Source of the DNA: Schlegelella_A sp965246805 | GTDB taxonomy: Bacteria; Pseudomonadota; Gammaproteobacteria; Burkholderiales; Burkholderiaceae_C | Assembly (NCBI GenBank): GCA_965246805.1 | Contig: CBDFFO010000004.1 | Location: 80,429 to 144,428 of the forward strand | Direction: 5' to 3' | DNA length: 64,000 nucleotides | Part shown: piece after piece, positions 42,823 to 51,144 of the stretch | Position numbering within the stretch: position 1 is the stretch's first letter | Layout of the letters: each line of letters begins with the position of its first letter | Translations under genes and position numbers: made by a program | Notes under the pieces: model-generated | What the model was told of the DNA's origin: nothing | The model's input: the letters and a program-made list of their open reading frames with translations, nothing else | Databases searched by the model: none

Positions 42823-42873
42823 TGGCTATCCCGCGTCCGTGGCCCGTGATGCTTCAACGTCCAAGGCACGCTG

Positions 42874-44619
42874 ATGGCCACCATCCAGCGCCGTGCCTAT
42901 GCCGAGATGTACGGCCCGACCGTCGGCGACCGTGTGCGGCTCGCCGACACCGGCCTCGTCATCGAGGTCGAGAAAGACCACACGCTGCAAGCCGGCAGCT
43001 ACGGCGAAGAGGTGAAGTTCGGCGGCGGCAAGACGATTCGCGACGGCATGGGGCAGAGCCAACGGCTCGCGGCCGAAGTCGCCGACACGGTCATCACGAA
43101 CGCGTTGATCGTCGACCACTGGGGCATCGTCAAGGCCGACATCGGTCTGAAGGGCGGGCTCATCGCCGCGATCGGCAAGGCGGGCAACCCCGATGTGCAG
43201 CCGGGCATCGACATCGTGATCGGGCCGGGGACCGAGATCATCGCGGGCGAAGGGATGATCGTGACGGCCGGCGGCATCGATTCGCACATCCACTTCATCT
43301 GCCCGCAGCAGATCGAGGAAGCATTGATGAGCGGCGTGACGACGATGCTCGGCGGCGGCACCGGCCCCGCGACCGGAACGTTCGCGACCACCTGCACGCC
43401 GGGGCCGTGGCACATCCATTCGATGCTGAAGGCGGCCGAGAGCTTTCCGATGAACCTCGGCTTCCAGGGCAAGGGCAACGCGTCGTTGCCGCGTGCGCTC
43501 GAGGAGCAGGTCGAGGCCGGCGCCTATGGCCTGAAGCTGCATGAAGACTGGGGCACCACGCCGGCCGCGATCGACTGTTGCCTGAGCGTGGCCGAGCGGC
43601 ACGACGTGCAGGTCACGATCCACACCGACACGCTGAACGAATCGGGTTTCGTCGAAGACACGATCGGCGCGTTCAAGGGCCGCACCATCGCCACCTTCCA
43701 CACCGAAGGCGCGGGCGGCGGGCATGCGCCCGACATCATCAAGTGCGCGGGCCTGCCTAACGTGCTGCCGTCGTCGACCAACCCGACGATGCCCTACACC
43801 GTGAACACGGTCGACGAGCACCTCGACATGCTGATGGTGTGCCACCACCTCGACGCCGGCATCGCCGAAGACCTGGCCTTCGCAGAGAGCCGCATCCGGC
43901 GCGAGACCATCGCCGCCGAAGACGTGCTGCACGACATGGGCGTGTTCTCGATGATGTCGAGCGACAGCCAGGCGATGGGGCGCGTGGGCGAAGTGATCAT
44001 CCGCACGTGGCAGACGGCGCACAAGATGAAGTCGCAGCGCGGCTGGCTCGCCGACCCGCGAGCGCCCCATGAGCGAAGCGCCAGCGACCACGCGCGTCAC
44101 GACAACTTCCGCGTCAAGCGCTACATCGCGAAGTACACGATCAACCCGGCGATCACGCAAGGCATCTCGCACCTGGTGGGCTCCATCGAGGTCGGCAAGT
44201 TCGCCGACCTCGTGATCTGGAAGCCGGCGTTCTTCGGTGTGAAGCCGTCGCTGATCCTGAAGGGCGGCATGATCGCTGCCGCCGCGATGGGCGACCCGAG
44301 CGCGAGCATCCCGACGCCGCAGCCGGTGCACTACCGGCCGATGTTCGGCGCCTACGGCGCGGCGTTGCACAGCGCCTGCCTCACCTTCATGTCGAAGGCC
44401 GCAATCGACCTGGGCGTGCCGGCGAAGCTCGGGCTGCAACGCCGCACCGAGGCTGTGAACGCAACGCGCACCATCGGCAAGAAGGACATGGTGCACAACA
44501 ACGGCACGCCCCACATCGAGGTCGACGCACAGACTTACGAGGTGCGCGCCGACGGCGTGCTGCTCACCTGCGAGCCGGCCACCGAGTTGCCGATGGCGCG
44601 GCGCTATTTCCTGTTCTGA
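42874..44619 (+). CDS. ureC: Urease alpha subunit (catalytic)
   Basis: 581 residues, about ten longer than usual. Hydrolyses urea to ammonia and carbamate. Nickel ligands are all present: His138 and His140 (S-H-I-H), the carbamylated Lys221 (G-L-K-L-H), His250, His276 and Asp364 (S-S-D-S-Q); the flap has C-H-H near 323-325. The extra residues lie near 391-408 (R-A-P-H-E-R-S-A-S-D-H-A-R), where other ureases have about ten fewer residues before N-F-R-V-K-R-Y. ATG 42874 gives the standard N-terminus. The extra residues are close to the flap-side surface, and activity is expected but unproven. Confidence 0.96.
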   Translation: MATIQRRAYAEMYGPTVGDRVRLADTGLVIEVEKDHTLQAGSYGEEVKFGGGKTIRDGMGQSQRLAAEVADTVITNALIVDHWGIVKADIGLKGGLIAAIGKAGNPDVQPGIDIVIGPGTEIIAGEGMIVTAGGIDSHIHFICPQQIEEALMSGVTTMLGGGTGPATGTFATTCTPGPWHIHSMLKAAESFPMNLGFQGKGNASLPRALEEQVEAGAYGLKLHEDWGTTPAAIDCCLSVAERHDVQVTIHTDTLNESGFVEDTIGAFKGRTIATFHTEGAGGGHAPDIIKCAGLPNVLPSSTNPTMPYTVNTVDEHLDMLMVCHHLDAGIAEDLAFAESRIRRETIAAEDVLHDMGVFSMMSSDSQAMGRVGEVIIRTWQTAHKMKSQRGWLADPRAPHERSASDHARHDNFRVKRYIAKYTINPAITQGISHLVGSIEVGKFADLVIWKPAFFGVKPSLILKGGMIAAAAMGDPSASIPTPQPVHYRPMFGAYGAALHSACLTFMSKAAIDLGVPAKLGLQRRTEAVNATRTIGKKDMVHNNGTPHIEVDAQTYEVRADGVLLTCEPATELPMARRYFLF

Positions 44620-44659
44620 TCGTCCCGAACCTCAACGCAGCTAGAAGGCCCCTCCACCG

Positions 44660-47600
44660 ATGTCTTCTTTTCCTTTCGCTCGCCGCGCGCTGCGGCTCTG
44701 CATCGCTACCTGCCTGCTGGCGAGCCCGTGGCTCGCATACGCGCAGATGAACGGCTTCTACCGCTTCCCATCGCTGCACGGCGACCAAGTCTGGTTCACC
44801 GCCGAAGGCGACATCTGGCGCGTCTCCGCAGCCGGCGGCCGCGCAGAGCGCGTCACGACGAACCCGCGCGCGGAGACGCGGCCTTCGGTGTCGCCCGACG
44901 GCAAATGGCTCGCGTTCAACGGCGCCTACGAAGGCCCGACCGAGGTCTACGTGATGGCCGTCGACGGCGGCGTGCCCAAGCGGCTCACGTTCGGCGGCTT
45001 GAACGCGACCGTGTGGGGGTGGACGCCGGGCGGCGAGGTCGTCGTCACCGCGCCGTCGACCAGCGGTGCGCCGAACAACCAGCTCTACGCAATCGATCGG
45101 GCCACCCTGGCCACCCGCGCGTTCCCGGTCGGGCTCGCCAGCGATGGTGCGCTCGCGGCCGATGGCAAGACGCTCTACTTCACGCGCTACGGCCTGCGGG
45201 GCGACAACGTGCGCGGTTATCGCGGCGGTGCGATGCCGCGTTTGTGGACGATCGACACGTCGGGCACCGCCGAAGCGAAGCCCTTCGCCGACGCCGCGAC
45301 GGGTTCGCGTCGCCCGATGCCGTTCACCGACGCGCAAGGCAAGCCACGCGTCGCCTTCCTCTCCGATCGCGACGGCAGCTTCAACGTGTGGTCGGTCGAC
45401 GCCGCCGGCAACGATGCGCACCAGCACACGCGCTACACGGCGACCGACGTGCGCTACGCATCGATCGACGGCACGCGCGTCGCGTATGCGGTCGGCGCCG
45501 ACCTGCACGTCGTCGACCTCGCCACCGACAACGATCGCGCAGTCGCCATCACGCTCGGCGGCGATTTCGACCAACAGCGCACCCGCTGGGTCAAGCCGAT
45601 CGCGCCCTTCCTCACGTCGGTGCGCCTGGCACCCGATGGCGAACACGCCGCCTTCACCGCGCGGGGCCGCATCGCGACGCAGGGCGTCGGCGCGTGGCGC
45701 CGTGCCGAGCTGCCGGTGCCGGCATCGACCCGCTGCCGCGAGGCCGTGTTCAGCCACGACAGCAAACACGTGCTCGCGTGGTGCGACAGCAGCGGCGAGA
45801 TGGAGATCTGGCGCTTCGCCGCGAATGGCAGCGGCACGCCGGTGCCGATGACGCGTGGCGCGCAGATCGCCGAGCCGCCATCGCTCTACCCGTCGCCCGA
45901 TGGCAAATGGGCGGCATGGTTCGACAAGAACGGCCGCCTCTGGCTCACGGCCCTGAAAAGCGATGGCTTCGGCACCTCGCATGCCGTCGATGCACCGCGC
46001 TTTCTCTCAGATCCGGTGTTGAACTGGTCACCCGACAGCCACGCGATCGCGTACGCGCGCAGCGAAGTCACCGGCTCGCGTTCGCAACTCATGCTCTACA
46101 CGCTTGCCGACGCCAAGGTGCACGTGCTGACCAGCGACCGCTATGACACCAACGCGCCGGCTTTCACGCCCGACGGCAAGTGGCTCTACTTCCTCTCGGA
46201 TCGCAACTTCACGCTCGCGCCGGGCGTCAGCGTCTGGGGCGACCGCAACATGGGCCCGACTTTCGATCGACGCACGCGCGTCTATGCGCTCGCGCTGCAG
46301 CGCGGCTTGCGTTTTCCGTATCAGGCGCACGACGAACTCGAGTCGCCGGCATCGAAGGCCGAGTCGGCGAGCGCGGCGGCTTCGGCCGCGAGCGGCGCGG
46401 CCTCGGCGGCAGCGAAGCCGGGCACGCCCGCGAAGCCGCTGCCGGCCCTCGTCACCGACGGCCTGGCCTCGCGGCTCTACGAAGTGCCGGTGCCGGCCGG
46501 CAACTACACGTGGCTCGACACCGACGGCAAGCGCCTCTATCTCCTCGAGAACGACAGCGGAGCCGATCGCAAGGCGAGCCTGCGCACACTCGCGATCGAC
46601 GCCAATGCACCCACGCTCGAACTGTTTGCAGCCGATGTGAAGTCGTTCGAGCTCACGCCCGACGGCAAGAAGCTGATGCTCGTGAAGACCGCGCCGGGCG
46701 ACAGCACCGGCGACGTGCTGATCGTCGATGCGGCGCCGAAGCTCGCCCCCGACACGTCGAAGAACCAGGTGCGCTGGGCCGATTGGCAGATCGTGATCGA
46801 ACCGCGTGCGGAGTGGCAGCAGCTCTTCAACGACGCGTGGCGCATGCATCGCGACACGTTCTACGAGCCGAACATGCTGGGCGTCGATTGGGCCGATTCG
46901 AAGCGCCGCCACGAGCCGCTGCTCGCGCGCGTGACCGATCGCGACGAGCTCGCCGAACTGATGGCGCAGATGGTGAGCGAGCTGCACACGTTGCACAGCG
47001 CGGTCGGGCCCGGCAACGTGCGCATCGGGCCCGACGAGGTGCCAGCGGCGGCGCTCGGCGGTCGATTCGTGAAAACGACCGAGGGCTTTCGCGTCGAACG
47101 CATCTACCGCGGCGACCCGGAGCTGCCGTCCGAGCAATCACCGCTCGCGCAGGCGCACGTCGAGGTCGGCGAGGTCGTCACCGCGGTGAACGGTCGGCCG
47201 ACGCTCGCGGTGGCCGATCTGTCCGAACTGTTGCGCGGCCAGGTCGGTCGGCAGATGCTGCTCACGCTGAAAGGCAGATCGGCGGGCAAGTCGCACGACG
47301 TGATCGTCACGCCGGTGGCCGCGGTGCGCGACCGCCAGCTCGCGACGACCGATTGGGAAACCTCACGTGCCGAACGGGTCGCCACGCAGAGCGGCGGCAA
47401 GGTCGGCTACCTGCGGCTGCGAGCGATGGGCCCGGCCGACATCGCGACCTTCGCGCGCGAGTTCTACGCGAACGTCGAACGCGGCGGTCTCGTCATCGAC
47501 GTGCGCAACAACAACGGCGGCAACATCGACAGCTGGGTCATCGAGAAGCTGATGCGCCGCGCGTGGTCGTTCTGGCAGCCGCGCGCACCGGCCGGTGCGC

Positions 47601-47995
47601 CGCCCTATCCCAACATGCAGAACGCGTTCCGCGGGTATCTGGCGGTGTTGATCAACGAGGAAACGTACTCCGACGGCGAGAGCTTCGCCGAAGGCGTGAA
47701 GCGGCTGAAGCTCGGCGCGTTGATCGGCAAACGCACGTCGGGTGCCGGCGTCTGGCTCTCGGACCGCAACCGCCTGGAAGACAACGGCATCATGCGGGCC
47801 GCGCAGAACCCGGTGTTCACGCTCGACGGCACCTGGCTCGTCGAAGGCCACGGTGTGGTGCCCGACATCGAGGTCGACAACCTGCCCCGCGCCACTTTCG
47901 ACGGCGGCGATGCACAGCTCGACGCAGCCATTGCGCATCTGAAGGCGCGGCTGGCCGAACAGCCGATCGTGGTGCCGGTGGCGCCTAAGCGCTGA
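44660..47995 (+). CDS. Tricorn-like exported S41 peptidase
   Basis: 1111 residues with a signal peptide (cut after A-Y-A-Q, about residue 28-29). Tricorn protease homologue: two beta-propeller parts (about 30-560: S-P-D-G-K-W-L-A-F and S-P-D-G-K-W-A-A-W repeats), an Ala/Ser-rich linker near 565-590, a second propeller-like block, a PDZ-like segment near 795-880 (R-V-E-R-I-Y-R-G-D-P) and the C-terminal S41 domain with nucleophile Ser1004 in N-E-E-T-Y-S-D-G-E-S. The D-V-R-N-N-N-G-G-N-I-D motif near 951-961 is the S41 backbone loop. Periplasmic processing of peptides is likely. Independent of the urease genes 40 bases upstream. Confidence 0.9.
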   Translation: MSSFPFARRALRLCIATCLLASPWLAYAQMNGFYRFPSLHGDQVWFTAEGDIWRVSAAGGRAERVTTNPRAETRPSVSPDGKWLAFNGAYEGPTEVYVMAVDGGVPKRLTFGGLNATVWGWTPGGEVVVTAPSTSGAPNNQLYAIDRATLATRAFPVGLASDGALAADGKTLYFTRYGLRGDNVRGYRGGAMPRLWTIDTSGTAEAKPFADAATGSRRPMPFTDAQGKPRVAFLSDRDGSFNVWSVDAAGNDAHQHTRYTATDVRYASIDGTRVAYAVGADLHVVDLATDNDRAVAITLGGDFDQQRTRWVKPIAPFLTSVRLAPDGEHAAFTARGRIATQGVGAWRRAELPVPASTRCREAVFSHDSKHVLAWCDSSGEMEIWRFAANGSGTPVPMTRGAQIAEPPSLYPSPDGKWAAWFDKNGRLWLTALKSDGFGTSHAVDAPRFLSDPVLNWSPDSHAIAYARSEVTGSRSQLMLYTLADAKVHVLTSDRYDTNAPAFTPDGKWLYFLSDRNFTLAPGVSVWGDRNMGPTFDRRTRVYALALQRGLRFPYQAHDELESPASKAESASAAASAASGAASAAAKPGTPAKPLPALVTDGLASRLYEVPVPAGNYTWLDTDGKRLYLLENDSGADRKASLRTLAIDANAPTLELFAADVKSFELTPDGKKLMLVKTAPGDSTGDVLIVDAAPKLAPDTSKNQVRWADWQIVIEPRAEWQQLFNDAWRMHRDTFYEPNMLGVDWADSKRRHEPLLARVTDRDELAELMAQMVSELHTLHSAVGPGNVRIGPDEVPAAALGGRFVKTTEGFRVERIYRGDPELPSEQSPLAQAHVEVGEVVTAVNGRPTLAVADLSELLRGQVGRQMLLTLKGRSAGKSHDVIVTPVAAVRDRQLATTDWETSRAERVATQSGGKVGYLRLRAMGPADIATFAREFYANVERGGLVIDVRNNNGGNIDSWVIEKLMRRAWSFWQPRAPAGAPPYPNMQNAFRGYLAVLINEETYSDGESFAEGVKRLKLGALIGKRTSGAGVWLSDRNRLEDNGIMRAAQNPVFTLDGTWLVEGHGVVPDIEVDNLPRATFDGGDAQLDAAIAHLKARLAEQPIVVPVAPKR

Positions 47996-48047
47996 GGGCC
48001 CGCGAGCGCGGTTGAGCGCCGGTGGCGTCGCCAGCGGGCCTGCGGCG

Positions 48048-49265
48048 CTAGGCGCGCGTGAACGCGAGCACCACGTCGGTTCCGCCGAACGCGAACGAGT
48101 TGCTGATCGCAGCTCGCAATGCCGGCATGCGTTCGCCCGCGCCGCGCACCAGGTTCACGTCGCATTGCGGATCGGGCGCGCGGCTCGATGCGGTCGGCGG
48201 CACTTCGCCCCGTTCGAGCGCGAGCACGGTGACCAGGGCCTCGAGCGCGCCCGCGCCGCCGAGCAGGTGCCCATGCATCGATTTGGTCGAGCTGACACGC
48301 AGGTTCGCGATGGCGTCGCCCCACACGGCGCGCAGGGCTTCGCACTCGACGACATCGCCGACGCGGGTCGCAGTGCCATGTGCGTTGCAGTAGCCGACAT
48401 CGCCGGGTTGCAAATTCGCTAACCGCAACGCGTTCCGCAACGCGCGCACCTGCCCTGCCGCATCGGGCTTGGTGATGTGGTTCGCGTCGCAACTGATGCC
48501 CACGCCAGCGAGTTCGGCCCGGACCGCGACGCCCCGCGCTTCGGCGTGATCGAGGCGCTCGAGCACCAGCATCGCGGCGCCTTCCCCGAGCACAAATCCG
48601 TTGCGGGTGCTGTCGAACGGGCGGCACGACGACGCCGGGTCGTCGGCGTCGGGCGGCGCGAGCGTCTGCAGGGCCTGCCACCCCTTCACCATGCCGGGGA
48701 CCAGCAACGCTTCGGCGCCGCCGGCGATCGCGATGTCGATCTCGCCGCACGCGATCGCCTTCGCCGCTTCGGCGATCGCCACGGCCGACGATGCACAGGC
48801 GATCGAGTACGTGTAGACCGGCCCGTGTGCGCCGCAACGCATTGCGATGTGGGCCGCGGCCGCGTTCGCCATGCTCGCCACCACGCTGAGCGGCGGCACG
48901 CGACGGCCGTGTCGGATCGCGTCGTAGCCGGCCTCGGTGGCCGTGCCGCCACCGATGCCGCTGCCGATGTAGACGCCGATGCGCTCGGCGTCGATTCCCT
49001 CCGGCCAGCGCGCATCGACGCGCGCGTTGGCGGCGGCCGCGACCGCCATCTGGCTCACGCGGTCGACACCGGCGAGCTGCAGCTTCGTGAACCAGCGGTC
49101 TGGCGCGAAATCGACCGTCGCGGCCACCGCGGGCGGCACCTCGTCGCGCACCCAGGGCGCGATCGCCGATCGCGCGGCCATCAACGCCCCGAACACGGCC
49201 GACGGGTCATCGCCGTGCGGCGCCACCAGGCCGAGCCCGGTGACCGCGACCCGATGACCGTTCAA
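48048..49265 (-). CDS. Beta-ketoacyl-ACP synthase (FabF-like)
   Basis: 405 residues. Starts at TTG 49265, which overlaps the ACP stop codon (TTGA) and gives the proper N-terminal strand V-A-V-T-G-L-G. Condensing-enzyme triad: Cys157 in Y-S-I-A-C-A-S-S-A, His296 in C-N-A-H-G-T-A-T and His333 in K-S-M-H-G-H-L-L-G, with Lys328 preceding. Length and motifs match FabF-type synthases, but the divergent N-terminus and Ala-rich sequence suggest a specialised pathway rather than housekeeping fatty acid synthesis. Together with the dedicated ACP and hydrolase upstream it is probably a small secondary lipid or polyketide-like unit. Confidence 0.88.
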   Translation of the reverse strand: MNGHRVAVTGLGLVAPHGDDPSAVFGALMAARSAIAPWVRDEVPPAVAATVDFAPDRWFTKLQLAGVDRVSQMAVAAAANARVDARWPEGIDAERIGVYIGSGIGGGTATEAGYDAIRHGRRVPPLSVVASMANAAAAHIAMRCGAHGPVYTYSIACASSAVAIAEAAKAIACGEIDIAIAGGAEALLVPGMVKGWQALQTLAPPDADDPASSCRPFDSTRNGFVLGEGAAMLVLERLDHAEARGVAVRAELAGVGISCDANHITKPDAAGQVRALRNALRLANLQPGDVGYCNAHGTATRVGDVVECEALRAVWGDAIANLRVSSTKSMHGHLLGGAGALEALVTVLALERGEVPPTASSRAPDPQCDVNLVRGAGERMPALRAAISNSFAFGGTDVVLAFTRA

Positions 49266-49516
49266 GCCGCGACAGGAACGGCGGCGCGGCTCTCGTCGAC
49301 GACCTGCACCAGCTCGTTCAAGGTCTGCACGTTGGTGCGGCTTTCCGGGTACTCGAAGTGGAAGTGGTCTTCGATCGCGAAGATCAGTTCGGCGAGCGAC
49401 AGCGAATCGAGCCCGAACTCGGACAGTGGTTTGGTCGGGTCGATGGTCGAGGGCTCGATGTCGTACTCTTTCTTGATGAGCGCGAGGATCTCGTTCAGCG
49501 TGGTCGATGAGGACAT
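49262..49516 (-). CDS. Acyl carrier protein
   Basis: 84 residues, the size of a free ACP. Phosphopantetheine is expected on Ser38 in F-G-L-D-S-L-S. Helix II acidic patch (L-A-E-L-I-F-A-I-E-D-H-F) is recognisable. More basic in the first helix than FabF-partner ACPs, so probably a specialised carrier. The stop codon overlaps the ketosynthase TTG start, and the hydrolase gene ends 56 bases upstream. Confidence 0.92.
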   Translation of the reverse strand: MSSSTTLNEILALIKKEYDIEPSTIDPTKPLSEFGLDSLSLAELIFAIEDHFHFEYPESRTNVQTLNELVQVVDESRAAVPVAA

Positions 49517-49572
49517 GGCGGGCTCTCTAAGGGGGGTCGGATGGGATCGAAGGATAAAAGGCGCGCGCGGTG

Positions 49573-50409
49573 TCAGGCGGCAGCGCCACCGGTTTGCAGC
49601 GCGCCCGCACGGACACTCGTGAGCCGCTCGTGCGTAGCGGCCTTCAACAGTTCATCGACCACTTGGCGGCGGTCGTTGTCGAGCGTGATCATGTGAAAGC
49701 TGTTCTCGAGGACGGTGAGCACGTTGTCGTCGCCCTGCATCTCGTGGAACGCGCGCTCGACGACGTCGAGCCGGCAGACCTCGTCTTCGCGTGCATGCAG
49801 CACGACCTTGCGCGACGCGAGCTCGCCGATGCGGCTCAACACGTGCTCGGCGATGCGCTCGTTCTCGCGCACGGCCCAGAGCGGCAGCCGCAAAGGGCCA
49901 GCCGCACTGCTGGCGCGGCGCGCCATGTCGCGCTCGACCCAGAGCCGCAGCTTCTCGTTCTTGATGCCGAAAGGCGAACGTTCGCGCGTGGCGATGAAGC
50001 GCGTGACGTGCAGCGCGTAGGCGAGCTTGCGCCAGCGCCAGAGCCGCTGACGGCCCCAGCCGTCGAACGCGAAGGTCGGCGACATCAGCACCAGCGCGCG
50101 CAACGGCAGGGGCCGCTGCAATGCCACCGCCGCCGCGATCAGCCCGCCGGTGCAAAGACCGCCGAGCACGAACGGCTCGCCACGCGGAGCCGCGTCGTCG
50201 ACGGCGCGGGCAGCGGCCTCCACCCATTCGCGCCAGCGCCGCGGTCGTGCGCGATCGGCCTCGGTAAAGCCTTCGATGTTCGGCGTGATCAACGGAACAC
50301 CCGCGGCGCGCAGCGGCAGCGAGATCAGACCAAACTCGCGCGGCGTCGAGAGCAGCCCGTGCAGCAGAACGACGGGGCACGGCGCGGTGCGAAGGGGCAG
50401 ACGAGTCAT
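49573..50409 (-). CDS. Alpha/beta hydrolase with cysteine nucleophile
   Basis: 278 residues. Oxyanion strand V-V-L-L-H-G-L-L-S-T-P near 13-23; nucleophile elbow is G-G-L-C-T-G-G-L (83-90), i.e. G-x-C-x-G with Cys86 instead of the usual Ser. Acid D-E-V-C (about 226-229) and His in N-S-F-H-M-I-T-L-D-N complete the triad. A Cys elbow is the rule in polyhydroxyalkanoate synthases and otherwise rare, so this may be an acyltransferase or polymerase-like enzyme working with the adjacent ACP. Start at ATG 50409; a GTG a few codons earlier is less likely. Confidence 0.82.
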   Translation of the reverse strand: MTRLPLRTAPCPVVLLHGLLSTPREFGLISLPLRAAGVPLITPNIEGFTEADRARPRRWREWVEAAARAVDDAAPRGEPFVLGGLCTGGLIAAAVALQRPLPLRALVLMSPTFAFDGWGRQRLWRWRKLAYALHVTRFIATRERSPFGIKNEKLRLWVERDMARRASSAAGPLRLPLWAVRENERIAEHVLSRIGELASRKVVLHAREDEVCRLDVVERAFHEMQGDDNVLTVLENSFHMITLDNDRRQVVDELLKAATHERLTSVRAGALQTGGAAA

Positions 50410-50457
50410 CGATGCAGGTGGCGCGATCACAATGTGAAGGGATGTTAAGAAGCCAAT

Positions 50458-50474
50458 CTGAAACGGTGCTGAAA
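50458..50474 (+). promoter_or_regulatory. Direct repeat upstream of the response regulator
   Basis: CTGAAA is repeated with an 11-bp period (50458-50463 and 50469-50474), 11 bases ahead of the regulator start. This spacing fits OmpR-family DNA binding and suggests autoregulation. The site lies in the divergent gap to the hydrolase gene. Confidence 0.4.
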
Positions 50475-50484
50475 GACCCTCGCG

Positions 50485-51144
50485 ATGCGCATCCTCGTCG
50501 TTGAAGACGATGCGGCCCTGCAGGCCGGCGTGCGCGATGTGCTCGAACGCGCGGGCCACCAGGTGGTCGTGTGCGGCGACGGCATCCAGGCCGATCTCGC
50601 GATCGAAGACGATGCGTTCGATCTGGTCGTACTCGATCTCGGCCTGCCCGGTATGGACGGCCTCGAGGTGCTCAAGCGCATGCGGCAGCGACAGCAGTCG
50701 ACGCCGGTGCTCATCCTGAGCGCGCGCGACCGCACCCGCGACCGTGTCGCCGGTCTCGACGCCGGCGCCGACGACTACCTTGACAAGCCCTTCGAGCGCA
50801 CCGAATTCGAAGCCCGCGTGCGCGCGCTGCTGCGCCGGCGCAGCGGTGGTTTGCTGCAGGCCGGCCGCCTGTCGTGGTCGCCGGAGAACGGCCAGGTCTG
50901 GCTCGACGGCGCCGACCTGAACCTCACGCGCAACGACGCGTCGCTGCTGCTCGCGTTGCTGCAGCAGCCGGGCCGGATCCTCACCAAGGCGGCGCTGGCA
51001 CGACGGCTCGCGCCGTCCGATCAGAGCGCGAGCGAAAATTCGGTCGAGGTCTACGTCTACCGTTTGCGCAAGAAGCTCTCGAATGCCGGCCTGACGATTC
51101 GCACCGTGCGCGGCCTGGGCTACGTGCTGGAGGTCGAGAGCTGA
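50485..51144 (+). CDS. OmpR/PhoB-family response regulator
   Basis: 219 residues. Receiver domain 1-115: E7-D8-D9 acidic cluster, phospho-acceptor Asp51 in V-V-L-D-L-G-L-P-G-M-D, Lys near Y-L-D-K-P-F (about 101). C-terminal winged-helix DNA-binding domain from about 125: L-T-R-N-D-A-S-L-L-L, and V-E-V-Y-V-Y-R-L-R-K-K-L near 187-198. Resembles QseB/TctD-type regulators. Its stop overlaps the histidine kinase start by one base (TGATG), so the pair is co-translated. Confidence 0.92.
   Translation: MRILVVEDDAALQAGVRDVLERAGHQVVVCGDGIQADLAIEDDAFDLVVLDLGLPGMDGLEVLKRMRQRQQSTPVLILSARDRTRDRVAGLDAGADDYLDKPFERTEFEARVRALLRRRSGGLLQAGRLSWSPENGQVWLDGADLNLTRNDASLLLALLQQPGRILTKAALARRLAPSDQSASENSVEVYVYRLRKKLSNAGLTIRTVRGLGYVLEVES

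Noticed and set aside
44070..44200. Internal ATG in ureC near the insertion as a second gene start
   Set aside because: In a different frame, with no further coding features; ureC is continuous through it.
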